From Bigelowiella natans CCMP2755 (lineage: Eukaryota; Cercozoa; Chlorarachniophyceae), in NCBI GenBank assembly GCA_000320545.1, contig ADNK01001913.1, forward strand, positions 2,501 to 66,500: a stretch of 64,000 bases of DNA, given 5' to 3'. Numbering within the stretch: the stretch's first letter is position 1; each line of letters begins with the position of its first letter. Below the pieces are notes generated by a model. It did not search any database. It worked only from the letters and a program-made list of their open reading frames with translations, and was not told the origin of the DNA. This document shows positions 1 to 12,270 of the stretch, in pieces. A program made the translations under genes and the position numbers.

Positions 1-63
1 TACGTTTGGTGGTGTTTGCAAGCGTTTTAAATTGTCTTCCTTATACCTGCGTCCAATAACCAG

Positions 64-127
64 ACGAGGACAGAGTATACATGAATTTTCCTGGACCGGT
101 TCTAAGCTTGGAGGTGAAACAAAGATG

Positions 128-165
<38 letters not shown>

Positions 166-1512
166 TTTCTTCATATTCATATGTATTGGATATATATCAC
201 CATCGTCAAACGAAACCAGTCCCAACAACGTCGTATCGTCACGATGTACACAAAGAAAAGGCGCTCAATCAGCACCCTGTCCCCCCCCCCTTCCCTCCCC
301 TTCCCTCCCCTCCCCTCCCCGGCTAGGTGACTGAGGAACTCGAGGGCGAAGTAGAGCTCGACGTCAACTACGGTAAATCAGCGTGTGACTATCGTGCAAA
401 GATCTGCCGCCTCGAATGGGGATCATCGCGCTCCGCTCCTTGCCCTAAACTACAACACTTATACCCGCCCACGCACACACGTCCGCACACACAAACTCTC
501 GTTCGTGCGCGCTTGGAATACTGCATTCTACTACAAATTATATGTATGAACAGTTTGCGATGTATGTCGCTGTTTCTGCCATAGGGATTGATAACACAAG
601 AGTCTGGATCTCAGGCGGTGTGAAGGCCCATTTCCTTGTTCGTTGGTTTGAGCTCATCAAAAGCAGCCTCAGTGCTGAGAAGGTGGAGCCAGCCACCGAG
701 GATTCCAAAGACTTGTCCGCCGTATTCTCCGGCAAAGGCGATCCAAGCAGTGCTGTTAATATAACGGCTCAGGTTAGCATGTGTGTAGTTGTATCCGAGA
801 GTTTTATGGTCGTTTGATTCCAAGAGGCGAATTGGCAGTCACTATAGCGCGACGAGTGTACGCGCCCCGCAGTTGTACACTCCTCTATATATAAACAGGT
901 CGTTAGCTCTCTCAGCAGCAAGGGCATGGAGTCGGGGAAGACGTCTTTAGCAGGAGGAGATTCCTTTTCTCGAGGGGGGGGGGATGATAACGACGAGGAT
1001 GCAAAGCAATCGTTCCCGACTAGGAATGGCGCAGAGAGTGGGGTTAGAGGCGACCCTGTGCCGGACGTGGACGTCAATAGACACCTTCCGGAAGATCTAA
1101 GGCAGTATGGACTACCAAGAGCTTCGCAGCTACCACGTAAATAGCTCGCACGTTGCGACAATTCTTCATCGTGTGCTGCTTTTATTCCCACAATTGTTTT
1201 TTAAAATTGTGTACTACCTTGATGCGCCTCGTAGACTCCCTGTGTAGTAAGCTCGATATCCCTCAATACGTGCAGATTCCATGGGGATGATTGTGCCGGT
1301 CAACGTTACTATCAACCTCCACTACCACCTCTCTAATTGGGGAGGGGGGAAAGGTAGGAGGCACGAGCAATTAAAACGCTAGTAGTACTGTATTTAAGGA
1401 ATATATATATGTATATATATATTATATTATATTTGTATGTAAGTTTGTGTAGGTTTGTGTACATTATATATAGAGGCAGGACAAAGTATTTCATTTGTAA
1501 AACTAATATTAT

Positions 1513-1550
<38 letters not shown>

Positions 1551-3392
1551 GTATGGTCTGAAATGAGCCCGCTACAATGCTAAACGCTTTACCGATCAAT
1601 CTCCAGCAAACATGCGCCATTTGTATAAAGACGACCTATGGCGAGGCCTTCTGACAGGGGTTGGACTTCCTATAGCAGAAACGCTTCCAAACTAAAATCA
1701 GAACAACTCATCTCCGTGTATCTTTCATCTTCTTCACGTTTTTCTCTAGCTAATATGGGCTAGTTCCATGCACTTCCATTGAGCCTGGGAGATGTTGTTG
1801 TTGTTGTTGTTGCTGCTGCTGTCTCGATCGATTCTCTGCTCTCTGCCGTGCATATCGTTAAAAGGTATTCTTTTCCAAGCGGGATTTGGTTGAATACGCA
1901 AAGATTTACTTCGATACGGCGCCGTTCACCGAGACCAATGTAGAGCAGGTTTTGTCTTGCAAATCTCATAATTCTTGTTAAGAAATGCTTGATTAATGCC
2001 TGCGGTAGAGCGCAGCCGTTAGTCTAGTTATGTTTCTTTAAAGATTCGAAAAGCGTGAAAGATCATCGTTTTTATTTACCCGTACTAGTCACTGTCGTAA
2101 CGTTTTTATGCTAAGGCCAATCAAAACATTCTCTCAGTTGATTTCTCCCTTCCTTCTCTCCCCCGTTCCCTAATCCCCCCTCCTCTTGCCCTAAAAAAGG
2201 TGCGAAAATTTGCTGAAAACGAGCTACGTTTGTCGCCGCTCAATACCTGCCTCTACTCCGGTGCAAATTGGGTATTGAATGCCGGGGTTTTAGATGTTTG
2301 GAAGCAGGCCTTGTCGGAGAAGAGGGGGAAGAAAAAAAAAGGAGCAAAATCTGTGCCTGAGCGCGAGAAAGAAGAGTCGAAGAGGAGAGAAGATGGGGCG
2401 GCTGCTATCCTGGTAGTGAAGTAGGAATAGTCACGCAATTGCTACCTTTGAATAAAAAATCCATTAGCTCATCATGTTTTGAAAAGCTTACGCGTTTCAG
2501 GCATTCGTAGCCATGCGTCAATGCATATATTCGCGCGTACACCATGTTCCCGACTAATTATTGTGCCGGCTATTTCACCGCGTTTTTATTGCTATTTCAA
2601 TACTTTCTCAAAGAGTAAGATACGCGTGGAGCGAGACTTCGTGGACACAGCCGCCTGGACACTATTGCAGCACAACGGTAACTTGCGCAGGCTCTTTCGG
2701 GATGATATCTTCTTTTCTCCCTCCCCGCTTTATTCCTCTTTTCTATGCAAATATAATCTGTATTCTCCAGTAATGGAATCATGCTGAATAGCTAACCCTC
2801 TCTCGCATTCGTATGAAAAGGTATGGCCTCGCAAGCCATCACCGTGTTCAGCTCCGCTGTGCACATTCTCCCATCCCCTGAAAACGAAGCGAAGACGCGC
2901 ATCGGGGCGATTCTGGCAGATGTTTTTGCTCTGAACAGCTCGGTTCTGGGGCAAGCGCAGGCGGTTTTGTCCCGCATAAACACGTACCTCAAGCTCGTCG
3001 CGCTTGCAGAAAAGCGGCTCGAGGAGAAGGACGAAGATGGCGGCAGCACCGATGCCAAGCTATCTAAAATGATTGAGTTCTTCCATACAGAGTTCGCGAA
3101 AAATGTGCACGGACTCGAAGCACAGGTTGTTTCGAGGCTACGATTCGCGGATTTGGAAGGAGTCAGGGGGAAAATGCGGGGCGTTTTGCGTAAAATAGCT
3201 TCAAATGTTCATGGGAAGCGGGGCCCATCCTCTCACAGGCATGATGGGAAAAGCCGCATAGATAGTAGCACTACCTTGATAAGTGAAAGCACGAGGCACA
3301 AAAAATTATTTGAGGAGCTGCAGTCGCATCTGCGTGTTACAGGTGAGAGTAAATCAAATGATTTCATCAAATATGTTTTGTCATTGCTAGAA

Positions 3393-3432
<40 letters not shown>

Positions 3433-3733
3433 ACATTTAATTATTAAGTGAAAGAAGACCTACTCTATACAACGTATATTTAAGACGGATACTATAGCTT
3501 TTGCTCTCAAACACAACCTAATTGGTGGCAATAAATGGATCGTACCCACAACAGGACTCAGCACCATCAGACACGCTGCGATCTACTTCCTCACGCTCTT
3601 CTCCAGAATGGGAGAAACCGCGTCGCCCGATTTCGCCGAGTTTTTGAGGATAAAGTTCCGGGAAGATGGCATCAGGCTGCGAACGGCCAGGAGCTCACCT
3701 GAAGATGCAAAAAAAGACTCTGGGGTAGTCTAG
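64..3733 (+). CDS. Gene A: intron-rich protein of unknown function, 5' end outside or unresolved
   Basis: I do not recognise the family. Supported exons are 64-113, 327-372, 585-772 and 899-1136, which join in phase, and then 2200-2271, 2620-2677, 2821-3342 and 3498-3733 (TAG stop), which also join in phase. At least one exon linking phase 1 at 1136 to phase 0 at 2200 was not found in 1137-2199. Acceptors follow pyrimidine tracts, for example at 327 after a long C/T run. The C-terminal 250 residues are charged and mostly helical, with segments such as RINTYLKLVALAEKRLEEKD and IRHAAIYFLTLFSRMG. No signal peptide or membrane segment is visible in the part seen. The intron at 3343-3497 holds a (TA)n run. 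The stop lies 25 bp from the stop of convergent gene B, so the 3' UTRs must overlap. Confidence 0.72.
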
Positions 3734-3758
3734 CTCCATTTGTTTCCTTCCGGACAAT

Positions 3759-3970
3759 TCACTTCTTCTTTTCCTGAAACTCTTTCTCAAACATAAGCAT
3801 GGATGTTCGCGCACAGCGCCCCGCGTCAACAGCAGCGAGCTTGCCCAGCGACTGAAAAAACAACCTCGATTTTACCAAATAGGAGACAATAGAACACTCG
3901 ATGATCAAGTACCTTCTCGAATGCGAAGTAGACACGTTTATGGGCGAGGTCAAACACGAACTAAGTTATT

Positions 3971-4013
<43 letters not shown>

Positions 4014-5446
4014 TGTATTTATTTTTCATTTACTTTGTAGTTTATGAAATCTTTTTTGGTTCGGTAGAATTCTCTGCACACCAGGAATCAATGCCTAACA
4101 AGCAACAACTTGGATGAATGTCAATATTCAGGCGCTATCTACACTTGATCATACGGAGAAATCGGAGAACTTCATCTCTACTATAGTATCGAAGGCATCC
4201 GTCTACCACGCAAGGCAAGAAGCATACTACTATTTTCAAACTGTATCTGAAGTTTTTAGCCAAACTCTCACACCCATGTGCTCATATACACGCACAGAAA
4301 AGATTATAATACCGGAGTTGTAGTTGTTCAGATACTCATTATTTTCCTTCAAAAATTAACATCCCACGATATGTACCCGCACCTTTCGATGTATGCGCTT
4401 GTTTGGATTTCCTAAATGATCTTTCTGGTGGTGGTGCTCTTTGGTGGCTATGGTCGATGAAAGGTTCGAAAATTGGGTCAAGTCGGATGCCTTTGTACGC
4501 CTTCAAATGCAGGTCCAGCCGACCATGATGTGTGATACAATCGAAAAATAAAAGAAGAAAAAAAAAGAACGAGGAAGAAGAATTGCGCGCCAATTTCATG
4601 CCTGGATGGGTGTGTAGGATAAAAGAATATTTGAGTTTATATTTATCTTTATGTACACGTAATTTATACGATTCATGTAATATATATATTATATTTATTT
4701 ATATTTATTATTTTCATACTCTCAAAAGCATTGTTACACTTCTTTCTTCTCGTCCATGCAAACTGTCACCGTGATTGGCAAAGTCAACGTAGGCGTTGCT
4801 TTTTCTACCCCACCCTCGTGACCTGATTTTTCCCACGCTTCCCGCCCCCCACCTGTAGGCCTCGCCAATCGCGACGATTTCTTCGATTACAAATCAGGAA
4901 TTGTTTTCCATTCCTCTAGTAAGCTCTGCCTCAGGCGCGTCCACAGCTCGCGACAAGAAAATCTACAGCGAAACCGATGGTCGCAACGGATTCTCTATTG
5001 ATGGAAAGAGGCACGCTGGTGGATCAGATGAGGAAGGTAATAAGAAGTATTTTCCGCTGGGGTTATAGCCAATGCGGAGGTGTTGGTTGCGCCTTTGCGA
5101 AGTAAAATGAAAAGCGAGAAGAAGGATTATTTTGCAGAACACGTAGTTTTTGGCCTTCGAGTTCGATGTTTCATGCAGTACTTACGGTTTCCAGCGGCAT
5201 GGCTTCGCTGGTGGAGATTGGCGCGTTGTCTTGAGAATATGCGCATGCGTTTGAGAATACGAATACGTGTGAGTATTACCGCCATAGAGAGTATTTTTAT
5301 TTTACGGGTTTGATACTTACGCGTGTGCTGGGGTTGCAGAGCCGCCTAAATTCGTTCTCTATGGCCATTGGATGACCCTTGCTATGAACCGCTCGGAGTA
5401 AGAGTGCTTTGATGATGGCATGAAAATTGATGATTCCGGGCACCAT
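3759..5446 (-). CDS. Gene B: 248-aa protein of unknown function, ten exons
   Basis: Ten exons join with consistent phases: 5446-5321 (ATG), 5229-5186, 5092-5015, 4962-4891, 4822-4770, 4490-4383, 4229-4145, 4073-4034, 3960-3913 and 3851-3759 (TGA). Several donors are the consensus GTAAGT (after 5321 and 5186). The intron 5014-4963 is only about 52 nt. The acceptor of exon 7 could shift by 3 nt because two TAG triplets are adjacent. The product is basic and soluble, starts MVPGIINFHAIIKALLLRAV and ends in EKEFQEKKK. No domain is recognised. The opposite strand of 4859-5260 is also open, but a plus-strand gene there would need weaker splice sites. The start codon faces gene D across about 580 bp, which probably holds both promoters. 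Confidence 0.8.
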
Positions 5447-6023
5447 GATGATGGCAAAATATCTTTCTCGCCTTTTTTTTTTTCTAAACTTGGAAATGAG
5501 CACCGAAGCACGAATATATTATATGATTTAGAAATGCGTACGGTATCCCATATTTTCCGCCGAGAGTTATGTGTGCCTTCCTGCTCTTAGTTCCTTGGTC
5601 ACTTCTAAATGCATCGTTCAAAAACGAATGATTCCTCCACGTATGATCATCTGGACACGAATAGGCCTGCTGGTCGGCTGCTACACGCTCTCCTAAATTT
5701 CGGCTCGAAGAGCTTCCCTCTACGAGTTCAGTCTACTACGGTGCAAAGCGTCTCTCTCTGTAATTCCGCACGGACACGCACACATCCATTCGCTTAGCAG
5801 TTTAGTGCCGTGGTTCTGACACTCGGAACACGTATCAACTAAGTGTTTGGGTGCCTTTCAAGCGCCGATGGCTAAATTTGCAGCCTGCGGATTTAACGAA
5901 AGCGCGGATTTTTTAACCTCATAGCACCTCATTTGTCACAAAACGAAGAACGGAGACTTATACGAGAGCGCTCTCTCCGATCCCTCAGCTAGCCCTTCTA
6001 ACCCTCACTAGTTACCTTCTTTC

Positions 6024-8292
6024 ATGCCAGGTGACGATGCTTTCCTCCTCGGGACTTTTTATGCCGCACTCCCCCGGTTTGTCGTGCAAAAAACGTTCTA
6101 CGCATCACCGAAACCGCAGTCGATGCTAGCGCAACAAGCGCGCTCAGGCAATGCAATCTACGATTATGCGAAGCAAGTGGTCCTCTTCCTCGAATGGATG
6201 ATGCAGGGGTCTGATATGATTGCCTACCACCTGCGAATCGGCGGTGCAAGAAGTGAAGGAGCGAACCAGGGTGCGGGAGAGAAGGCTCGAAGGGAAGATG
6301 CTCGGATGAACGCAAACGCGGGAGCAAATCCGACGCCAAAAAAAGAGTTCTACGGCGATGATTTGGTGTGGGTTTTACAGTAGCTATTTGGGATGCGTGT
6401 GCTTGTAATAATTTATTTTTTTCTATAGTAAGCGGCAATATCCCTCATTTCAAAACAGGGGCGACTGAATAATGAAGGGAATAAGCGAAGAAAAATAAGA
6501 GAGAGAGAGAGAGAGACTTTCTCCTTGTAAATTTTGTTGTCATTACATTCATGTGCTTTTTTTAGGTTGATGAGTTCAGTAAGATATCACAGGCCATTCC
6601 CTTTGGCGAATGGCTTCGCTCTTCCAACACCTCTGCATTTTTCAACTCCTCTCGTAATCGAGCCGGCAGTCGCCGTGCATCTACAGGTAGAGCTTTGGCT
6701 CGGTTTTATATTGTGGAAATGTGAAATGGGTCGTGACATTCAATGGAATCATTCCTTTTTTAATACTTTTCCTATTTTTTTGTTTTTTGTCTCCTTTCTA
6801 TGTCGGTAGTTGCTGGTGTCGCTATTCGTCCCGCCCAAGCCCGTGGAGCTTTGAGAGAAATCTTAGAAGCAGTGACCTATTGTGCCAAGGCAATAGCTAG
6901 AAGCAGACGGTTTTTGGTTTTCTTTTTTTTAGATTCTTATTTGTATCGGTTTTTTAGTTTATTAGATATTCTCATATATCAATTCTTACTATTCATTTTT
7001 CCTATCATTAGCATCACCCTCATTCAGTCACTCGTCCACTTTTTTACACCAACTCCACGTGCATGATCAGACCAACGAGCCTATTGTGTTGGAGGGGATT
7101 TTCTGTCACCATGATCAGAATGGAGACTTGATTGAGTAGGATTTCGTAGTTTACTAGTCAGTTGAATCCGTAGATCAGATCATAGTAACCTCCCCATCAC
7201 CCGTGTTGATTTCCGACATGTGATCATTACTTTTTTCAAGAATTCAACATTTTCGATTTTTTGCTTACTTCTTACAAGGTATTGGCCGCTAACGGTTAAT
7301 GTGGATTTTTTTCCAACTGACCGTCGGATGGCTGCGGCTTTTCGCGAGCGGCAGGAGCCGTTACGCTACGAAGGACTTCTTCCACACATCTCTCATGCAG
7401 AAATCATGTGGTGTCATCTGGGGAGCGACTCGATTGAAAAACGCCGTCGATATCGGTCCTCACTCAAAGAACATGTTTTGATGCTTGAGAAAACGAGTCA
7501 GTACCTTCCGATGTATGCGACATTGCTCAAGTACTACTTACATCGAGAAGACATGCTATCCCCAGTCGTGCCGGATATTGGTAGGATGCAAAATAGCCTG
7601 GCTGGACAAATTGGAAGCTTCTGCCACTTGCTTGCAGCGCTCATAGGTCTAGCCAGCAACTTCACGAGGTACTTTATGCTCATTTATTTTCCTAAAAAAC
7701 ATGATATTGACTAGGAAGCACAGCCGCCTTATTGCAATAATTTACAAAGTGTTTTAGGATGCATACGCACAGGGGACATATCAGCCTTAATTTTTTTCAT
7801 AGCATTTGGTATAAGAAATTGAGTAATCTTGGTAATTCTCAGATTCAACAACGTGCGGCGAGTTTGGAATGGGTCTATTTTACTTCGTTTGTATGCAAGG
7901 TTTCGTAAAGAAGCTTTTAAGTTGATCATAGAAAACGAGAAATGCACCGCACTCGAAGGGCTAAAGCCGTTTTGGCATCGAGCCTTGTCAGACATCGATG
8001 TTCAGGTGATATTTACGCAGGAAACTGCATGTACATAGTTCTGTGCATCTTGGAATGTTGGTTGTGTGTGCGCTTCTGTGTACGCCCTCGTATGTTTCTT
8101 TTGTGGTCAAAATTGAAAACTTCCACTCCGAAGGTGAAGACGGCGCGTTTCTTCAACTCAGCTAGTGTTGGGATTCTAAAGGCGATGAAAGACTCACTTG
8201 ATCCGGCTGCAGAGCTTTCATGCAAAATTTTCCACGAGAACTGCACACATGTTGGCGAGTCGTTAGAGGACATTAGGATTGAAACAACATGA
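6024..8292 (+). CDS. Gene D: 424-aa protein of unknown function, six exons
   Basis: Exons 6024-6365, 6566-6686, 6810-6909, 7279-7668, 7843-8005 and 8134-8292 (TGA) join in phase without a stop. ATG at 6024 is chosen because no acceptor fits better upstream and the frame is open from there; an acceptor at 6029/6030 would allow an upstream exon instead. The product is mixed alpha-helical with many hydrophobic helices (for example ALREILEAVTYCAKAIARS and GSFCHLLAALIGLASNF) but no clear membrane span. It has a low-complexity Ala/Asn/Glu insertion near residues 75-100. I recognise no family. It is followed by a gene-poor block with a different word composition. Confidence 0.83.
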
Positions 8293-9631
8293 GGCGATGG
8301 AGTGACAACACGCGATGGCTATGTTATGCCATGATCAGTGTTTGGGTTTGTGACAACATTCAAACATTGCATTTTGTTCAACACAATTTGATCAGCATCC
8401 CGCAACAACAGCGTGTCATGACAGCTTGTGCATGTGTCAATGGCATGCTCTGACAATGGAGATATACCAAGTGCACACATCACTCCACACGCACAAGCTG
8501 CCTAGCTGCACTTGGCATGTGCAAGTGGACCATCTTCGCAGACGCAGCACCACTCTGCCAAATGAACAATGTCTGGATGGATATTTGATTTTGCATTGGT
8601 GCTTTCTATGATTGGAAATAAGTTTTGAGCCATGGGTTATGGTTTGTTCGGAAAAAATGAACACTTGCTTGACACTATGTTTGTTCAAATCCTCTAGACC
8701 TGAAATTTCTAGATTTGTCGATCTTTCATTGCACGCAAAGTCGCAAATCTGGAAAAACTGGTTGCAGCTACCTAGCTACATGCATGATCAATCTCACGCA
8801 AGCACCGCGTGTCAAATCATCCCAAACTGGAGAAAGAGCAAGCCTCACACGCAAAGCACATGCATCCGTCTGCACGACGTCTCTAGGTCCGTGAGTCTTT
8901 GCAAATGACAGTGCGCACAGTACGTTAACATGCAAGTCATGTTGTCCGTCAAATGCTAGAATGCCCAAGGTCGACTAGTCATTGATGTTGTGCAAGACGA
9001 ACTCGCGATTTCGTCAAACACCAGAATGTCCATTGCCGAAGCTGTTTAAGACGAACTCAATGATGTCAAACAGGGCTTCATTTGCGATGGCGCAGAAAAG
9101 TACACCATTTGAGCGTGATGGTGCAAGTGCAATTTGCGCAATCACACCCAGACACGTCTAGCTAGCTCTTGGTCTTTGCGTTGGAACGTTTGCTTCTGTG
9201 CTCAGCACGCAATTCTGGAATTCATTGTGCATGAACCAGGTTTCATCAGTCAACATTACGATTTTTTGGATGACAACGCTTTGCAAATGTGAATGCATGC
9301 AGCATGTGCTCACGCGCAACTCAAGTGCCCCAAAAGCTACAACAATGCACAACATCGATGCTGCACGTGCAACACAAACTCAATGATCAAATTGATCCAG
9401 TTGTGATTGCAGAACGACACAACCAATTGAGCGTGGTGATGTGTTCCGCGCAATCCCCTGAAATCTGAGTCACCAATCACACTCATCATCATCACTGTTC
9501 ACCTTGGAAGCGGGCACGTGGCAGCAGGAACACACCCAAATCGTTGCTGCGTGTTCTCACAGATCTCTTCACATCAAGCATTGCTTCATGACCTTGATGT
9601 CAGATGGCACAGGTGTCAACATGTCATTCAT
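8293..9631. other. Gene-poor block with biased word use
   Basis: I see no exon here. It lies between the 3' ends of D (+) and E (-). The sequence is rich in CATG, TGCA, CTAGCTAG and CACACGC words and lacks the long microsatellites typical of the introns. Short open frames on both strands have no coding character. Confidence 0.5.
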
Positions 9632-11767
9632 TCAGATGGCACGCAGCAACAAACTCTCCACGGTGTTCATTCTTGACTTCCCGTCACAACCCCCGACCAC
9701 GTGGAGCTTGTCACCGTGCACGCAGGCCGCCAAAAAATGTCGCTTGCTCTGAATCGGCGCGATGTAGCTCCAGCTCTTAGCCTTGAAATCGTAGCACTCC
9801 ACGGTGTTCAAAGAGGAGCTCCCGTCATAACCCCCGACCGCGTAGAGCTTGTCGCCGTGCACGCAGGCCGCCACAGCATCTCGCTTGCTCTGCATCGGCG
9901 CGATGTAGCTCCAGCTCTTGGCCTTGAAATCGTAGCACTCCACGGTGTTCAATTTTGAGCTCCCGTCATAACCCCCGACCGCGTAGAGCTTGTCGCCGTG
10001 CACGCAGGCCGCAACACCATATCGCTTGCTCTGCATCGGCGCGATGTAGCTCCAGCTCTTGGCCTTGAAATCGTAGCACTCCACGGTGTTCAATTTTGAG
10101 CTCCTGTCAGTACCCCCGACCGCGTAGAGCTTGTCGCCGTGCACGCATGCCGCCACACCACCTCGCTTGCTCTGCATCGGCGCGATGTAGCTCCAGCTCT
10201 TGGCCTTGAAATCGTAGCACTCCCCGGTGTTCAAATCGGAGCTCCCGTCATAACCCCCGACCGCGTAGAGCTTGTCGCCGTGCACGCAGGCCGCAGCACC
10301 ACCTCGCTTGCTCTGCATCGGCGCGATGTAGCTCCAGCTCTTGGCCTTGAAATCGTAGCACTCCACGGTGTTCAAATAGGAGCTCCCGTCATGACCCCCG
10401 ACCGCGTAGAGCTTGTCGCCGTGCACGCAGGCCGCCACAGCACCTCGCTCGCTCTGCATCGCCGCGATCGAAACGGACCACGATTGGGATTTCAGGAACT
10501 CTACATGCTCCCTCTCCAGTCGTTCCTGTCTCCTCGTAGCTGACTCCAGAGTGAACCGATCCTCAATCGTGGGACGTGTACGTGTCATGCGCACTGTGGC
10601 GAGGCTACTCCTTCTCAGCAACGGTGTACACACCTCCGAGAACTCAAGTGCAAGAACAGGCGGCCTCACCAAGCATGGCTGGACCTTTTCCAGTGCGCTC
10701 TGAGTGATCCTGACGATGTCGGCAGTTCTCTTCTTCCTGTCGGACCAGCTTGTCGCACTTCGTATCGTCATTTGTAGCTGGTGCTCCTTCTCTTTGAACT
10801 CCTCTGTGTTTTGTTGAACCGTCTTCAGGGCGTCATCTAGGGCCGAGTGCATACTCTTGGTCTCAGTGGTTACGAGCTCAGACAGACGGAGCTCTTCGCT
10901 GTCGATGTGCTCTCTCATGAGCTTGAACTCGCTCTGGAGCCTCTGCAGTTCTGATGCCTCCTGCTCGGAGAGTTTTCTCTTTGCCTCTTGGATCTTAGCT
11001 TCGCATGTTTGCAACAGCTCTGAATGGCTCCCACACAAGTCCAGGCGTTCGACATCTTCGGGAACCAGCGGCACAGATGCCGGTGCGGATGCAGCGACCG
11101 CATCCGCAGGGCTGTCTTCGATTCCGGCGGCCTGCTTCACCTTCTTCAATATTTTGCGGGCGTGCATCGGCCTGATCCCATATTCAGTGAGGTCCTCAAG
11201 TTTGGCATCGAGTACCGTCGATCCATCGATGCCCTCCCGCACGCACAGCTCCGCATATCCCTGCCAAACCGCACCGCCGCCTAATCCACTGACAAACGAA
11301 GCCATCTCCTCTTCGGTCCAATCATTGGGATGCCGCATCTCCTCATTCCTATCCTTGCTCTCCTCCTCTTCCTTTCCTTCTTCAGCAATCACGCCTGCCT
11401 GCTGCGGCTGCTGTTGCTGCTGCTGCTGCTGCTTCTGAGCCTTGGCTTGGTGATCACGGGCATAGATCTTGCATGCAGTCTCGAAATCGGACTTTTCCAT
11501 CTTCTTCCTCCGCATCTCCGGATAGCGTTGCACCCATTCTTGGATCTTGCTCCTCAAGTTGTGATTGGGGATGAGAAGCTGTAAGTTTTGAACCGTTCTC
11601 TGAGTCAGAGGGTCGGTCCTGTGCCCCAGCGCATACCACTCCATGATGCTCTCAAATTCGTATGTGTGGCCTATCTCGTTGACGGTCGGGTTTTTCATCA
11701 ATTCATGCGAGATAGGACATCTGAAGTCAGACAGGACGTCCTTGAACTCCCCATCTTTCGATTCCAT
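9632..11767 (-). CDS. Gene E: U-box / SAM / coiled-coil / kelch protein (probable E3 ubiquitin ligase), intronless
   Basis: A single open frame of 711 codons. Domains in order: U-box at about residues 14-85 (DFRCPISHELMKNPTVN followed by GHTYEFESIMEW); a glutamine run near 115; a SAM domain at about 150-212 (NDWTEEEMASFV to MHARKILKKV); a helical coiled-coil region at about 235-340; then six kelch repeats from about 430 to the end. U-boxes recruit E2 enzymes; SAM and kelch domains bind proteins, so a ubiquitin ligase with a kelch substrate receptor is the likely role. The kelch repeats are 47 residues (141 bp) long and nearly identical (core AACVHGDKLYAVGG), which points to recent tandem duplication or conversion. 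The last repeat is incomplete and more diverged; a strand before repeat 1 may close the propeller. Lack of introns is odd in this neighbourhood. Confidence 0.95.
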   Translation of the reverse strand: MESKDGEFKDVLSDFRCPISHELMKNPTVNEIGHTYEFESIMEWYALGHRTDPLTQRTVQNLQLLIPNHNLRSKIQEWVQRYPEMRRKKMEKSDFETACKIYARDHQAKAQKQQQQQQQQPQQAGVIAEEGKEEEESKDRNEEMRHPNDWTEEEMASFVSGLGGGAVWQGYAELCVREGIDGSTVLDAKLEDLTEYGIRPMHARKILKKVKQAAGIEDSPADAVAASAPASVPLVPEDVERLDLCGSHSELLQTCEAKIQEAKRKLSEQEASELQRLQSEFKLMREHIDSEELRLSELVTTETKSMHSALDDALKTVQQNTEEFKEKEHQLQMTIRSATSWSDRKKRTADIVRITQSALEKVQPCLVRPPVLALEFSEVCTPLLRRSSLATVRMTRTRPTIEDRFTLESATRRQERLEREHVEFLKSQSWSVSIAAMQSERGAVAACVHGDKLYAVGGHDGSSYLNTVECYDFKAKSWSYIAPMQSKRGGAAACVHGDKLYAVGGYDGSSDLNTGECYDFKAKSWSYIAPMQSKRGGVAACVHGDKLYAVGGTDRSSKLNTVECYDFKAKSWSYIAPMQSKRYGVAACVHGDKLYAVGGYDGSSKLNTVECYDFKAKSWSYIAPMQSKRDAVAACVHGDKLYAVGGYDGSSSLNTVECYDFKAKSWSYIAPIQSKRHFLAACVHGDKLHVVGGCDGKSRMNTVESLLLRAI
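9697..10470 (-). repeat. Tandem 141-bp kelch-coding repeats
   Basis: About five and a half copies of a 141-bp unit lie inside gene E. The same word (beginning CCCGTCATAACCCCCGACCG on the plus strand, with variants) recurs at 9821, 9962 and 10103 and onward, always 141 bp apart. Copies differ at few bases, mostly in the codons just before and after the loop GG-x-DGSS. Confidence 0.9.
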
Positions 11768-12270
11768 CGTGTGTGTGCGCGTCGTCTCTGGGAGGGGAGG
11801 GGCCGTATGAAATCTGATGTTCTTAACGTTCAGTCATTGTTTGTATCGCTTCATCATCATACGTATTTCCCAGATGATTTTCCATCAGTAATTTGCCAAT
11901 CTATTAGGACGCGTCGGTAAGAATCCAGCTGGAACAATTCGTTCGATGAATGGTCGCTGTTTATAGATATTTCGGGCTGAAATAATTTTCTAATTTCCTT
12001 CCAAGTATTGACGCGGCTTTTCGGGTATTTCCTGTGGCAGCTGCTTCCTTAATGCAGACGCACTCGCCCCTCCCCGGCTCAGGACTTCTTGAGTCCGTCT
12101 AGGTTCCCCTTTCCGCTTTCATCTGGCTTGGCTCGGAGCTTTCTGTTGTTGTAACGATGGAGCGAAGAATTTCTGGCCTCAGTGCGTTTAGACTAATGAT
12201 ATTTGATTAAGGATTCTGTGCATTTCCGGAGGTTCGCTCTTACTCTCCTCCCCCTCCCATTCCAGTGAAT
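11768..12270. promoter_or_regulatory. Divergent 5' region between E and F
   Basis: About 500 bp separate the ATG of E (minus) and the probable ATG of F (plus). The block is not coding in any convincing frame and must hold both promoters and 5' UTRs. I cannot point to a specific element. Confidence 0.4.

Noticed and set aside
4756-5401. Plus-strand gene of four exons opposite B
   Set aside because: Its last junction needs a non-consensus choice and its protein is less natural; the minus-strand model uses GTAAGT donors and ten matched phases.
5609-5797. Plus-strand ORF upstream of D
   Set aside because: No splice-phase link to D and no motif; treated as 5' UTR or promoter.
10857-11438. 193-codon plus-strand ORF
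   Set aside because: Shadow of the U-box/SAM gene on the other strand; Ser/Cys-rich antisense of Gln and Glu codons.
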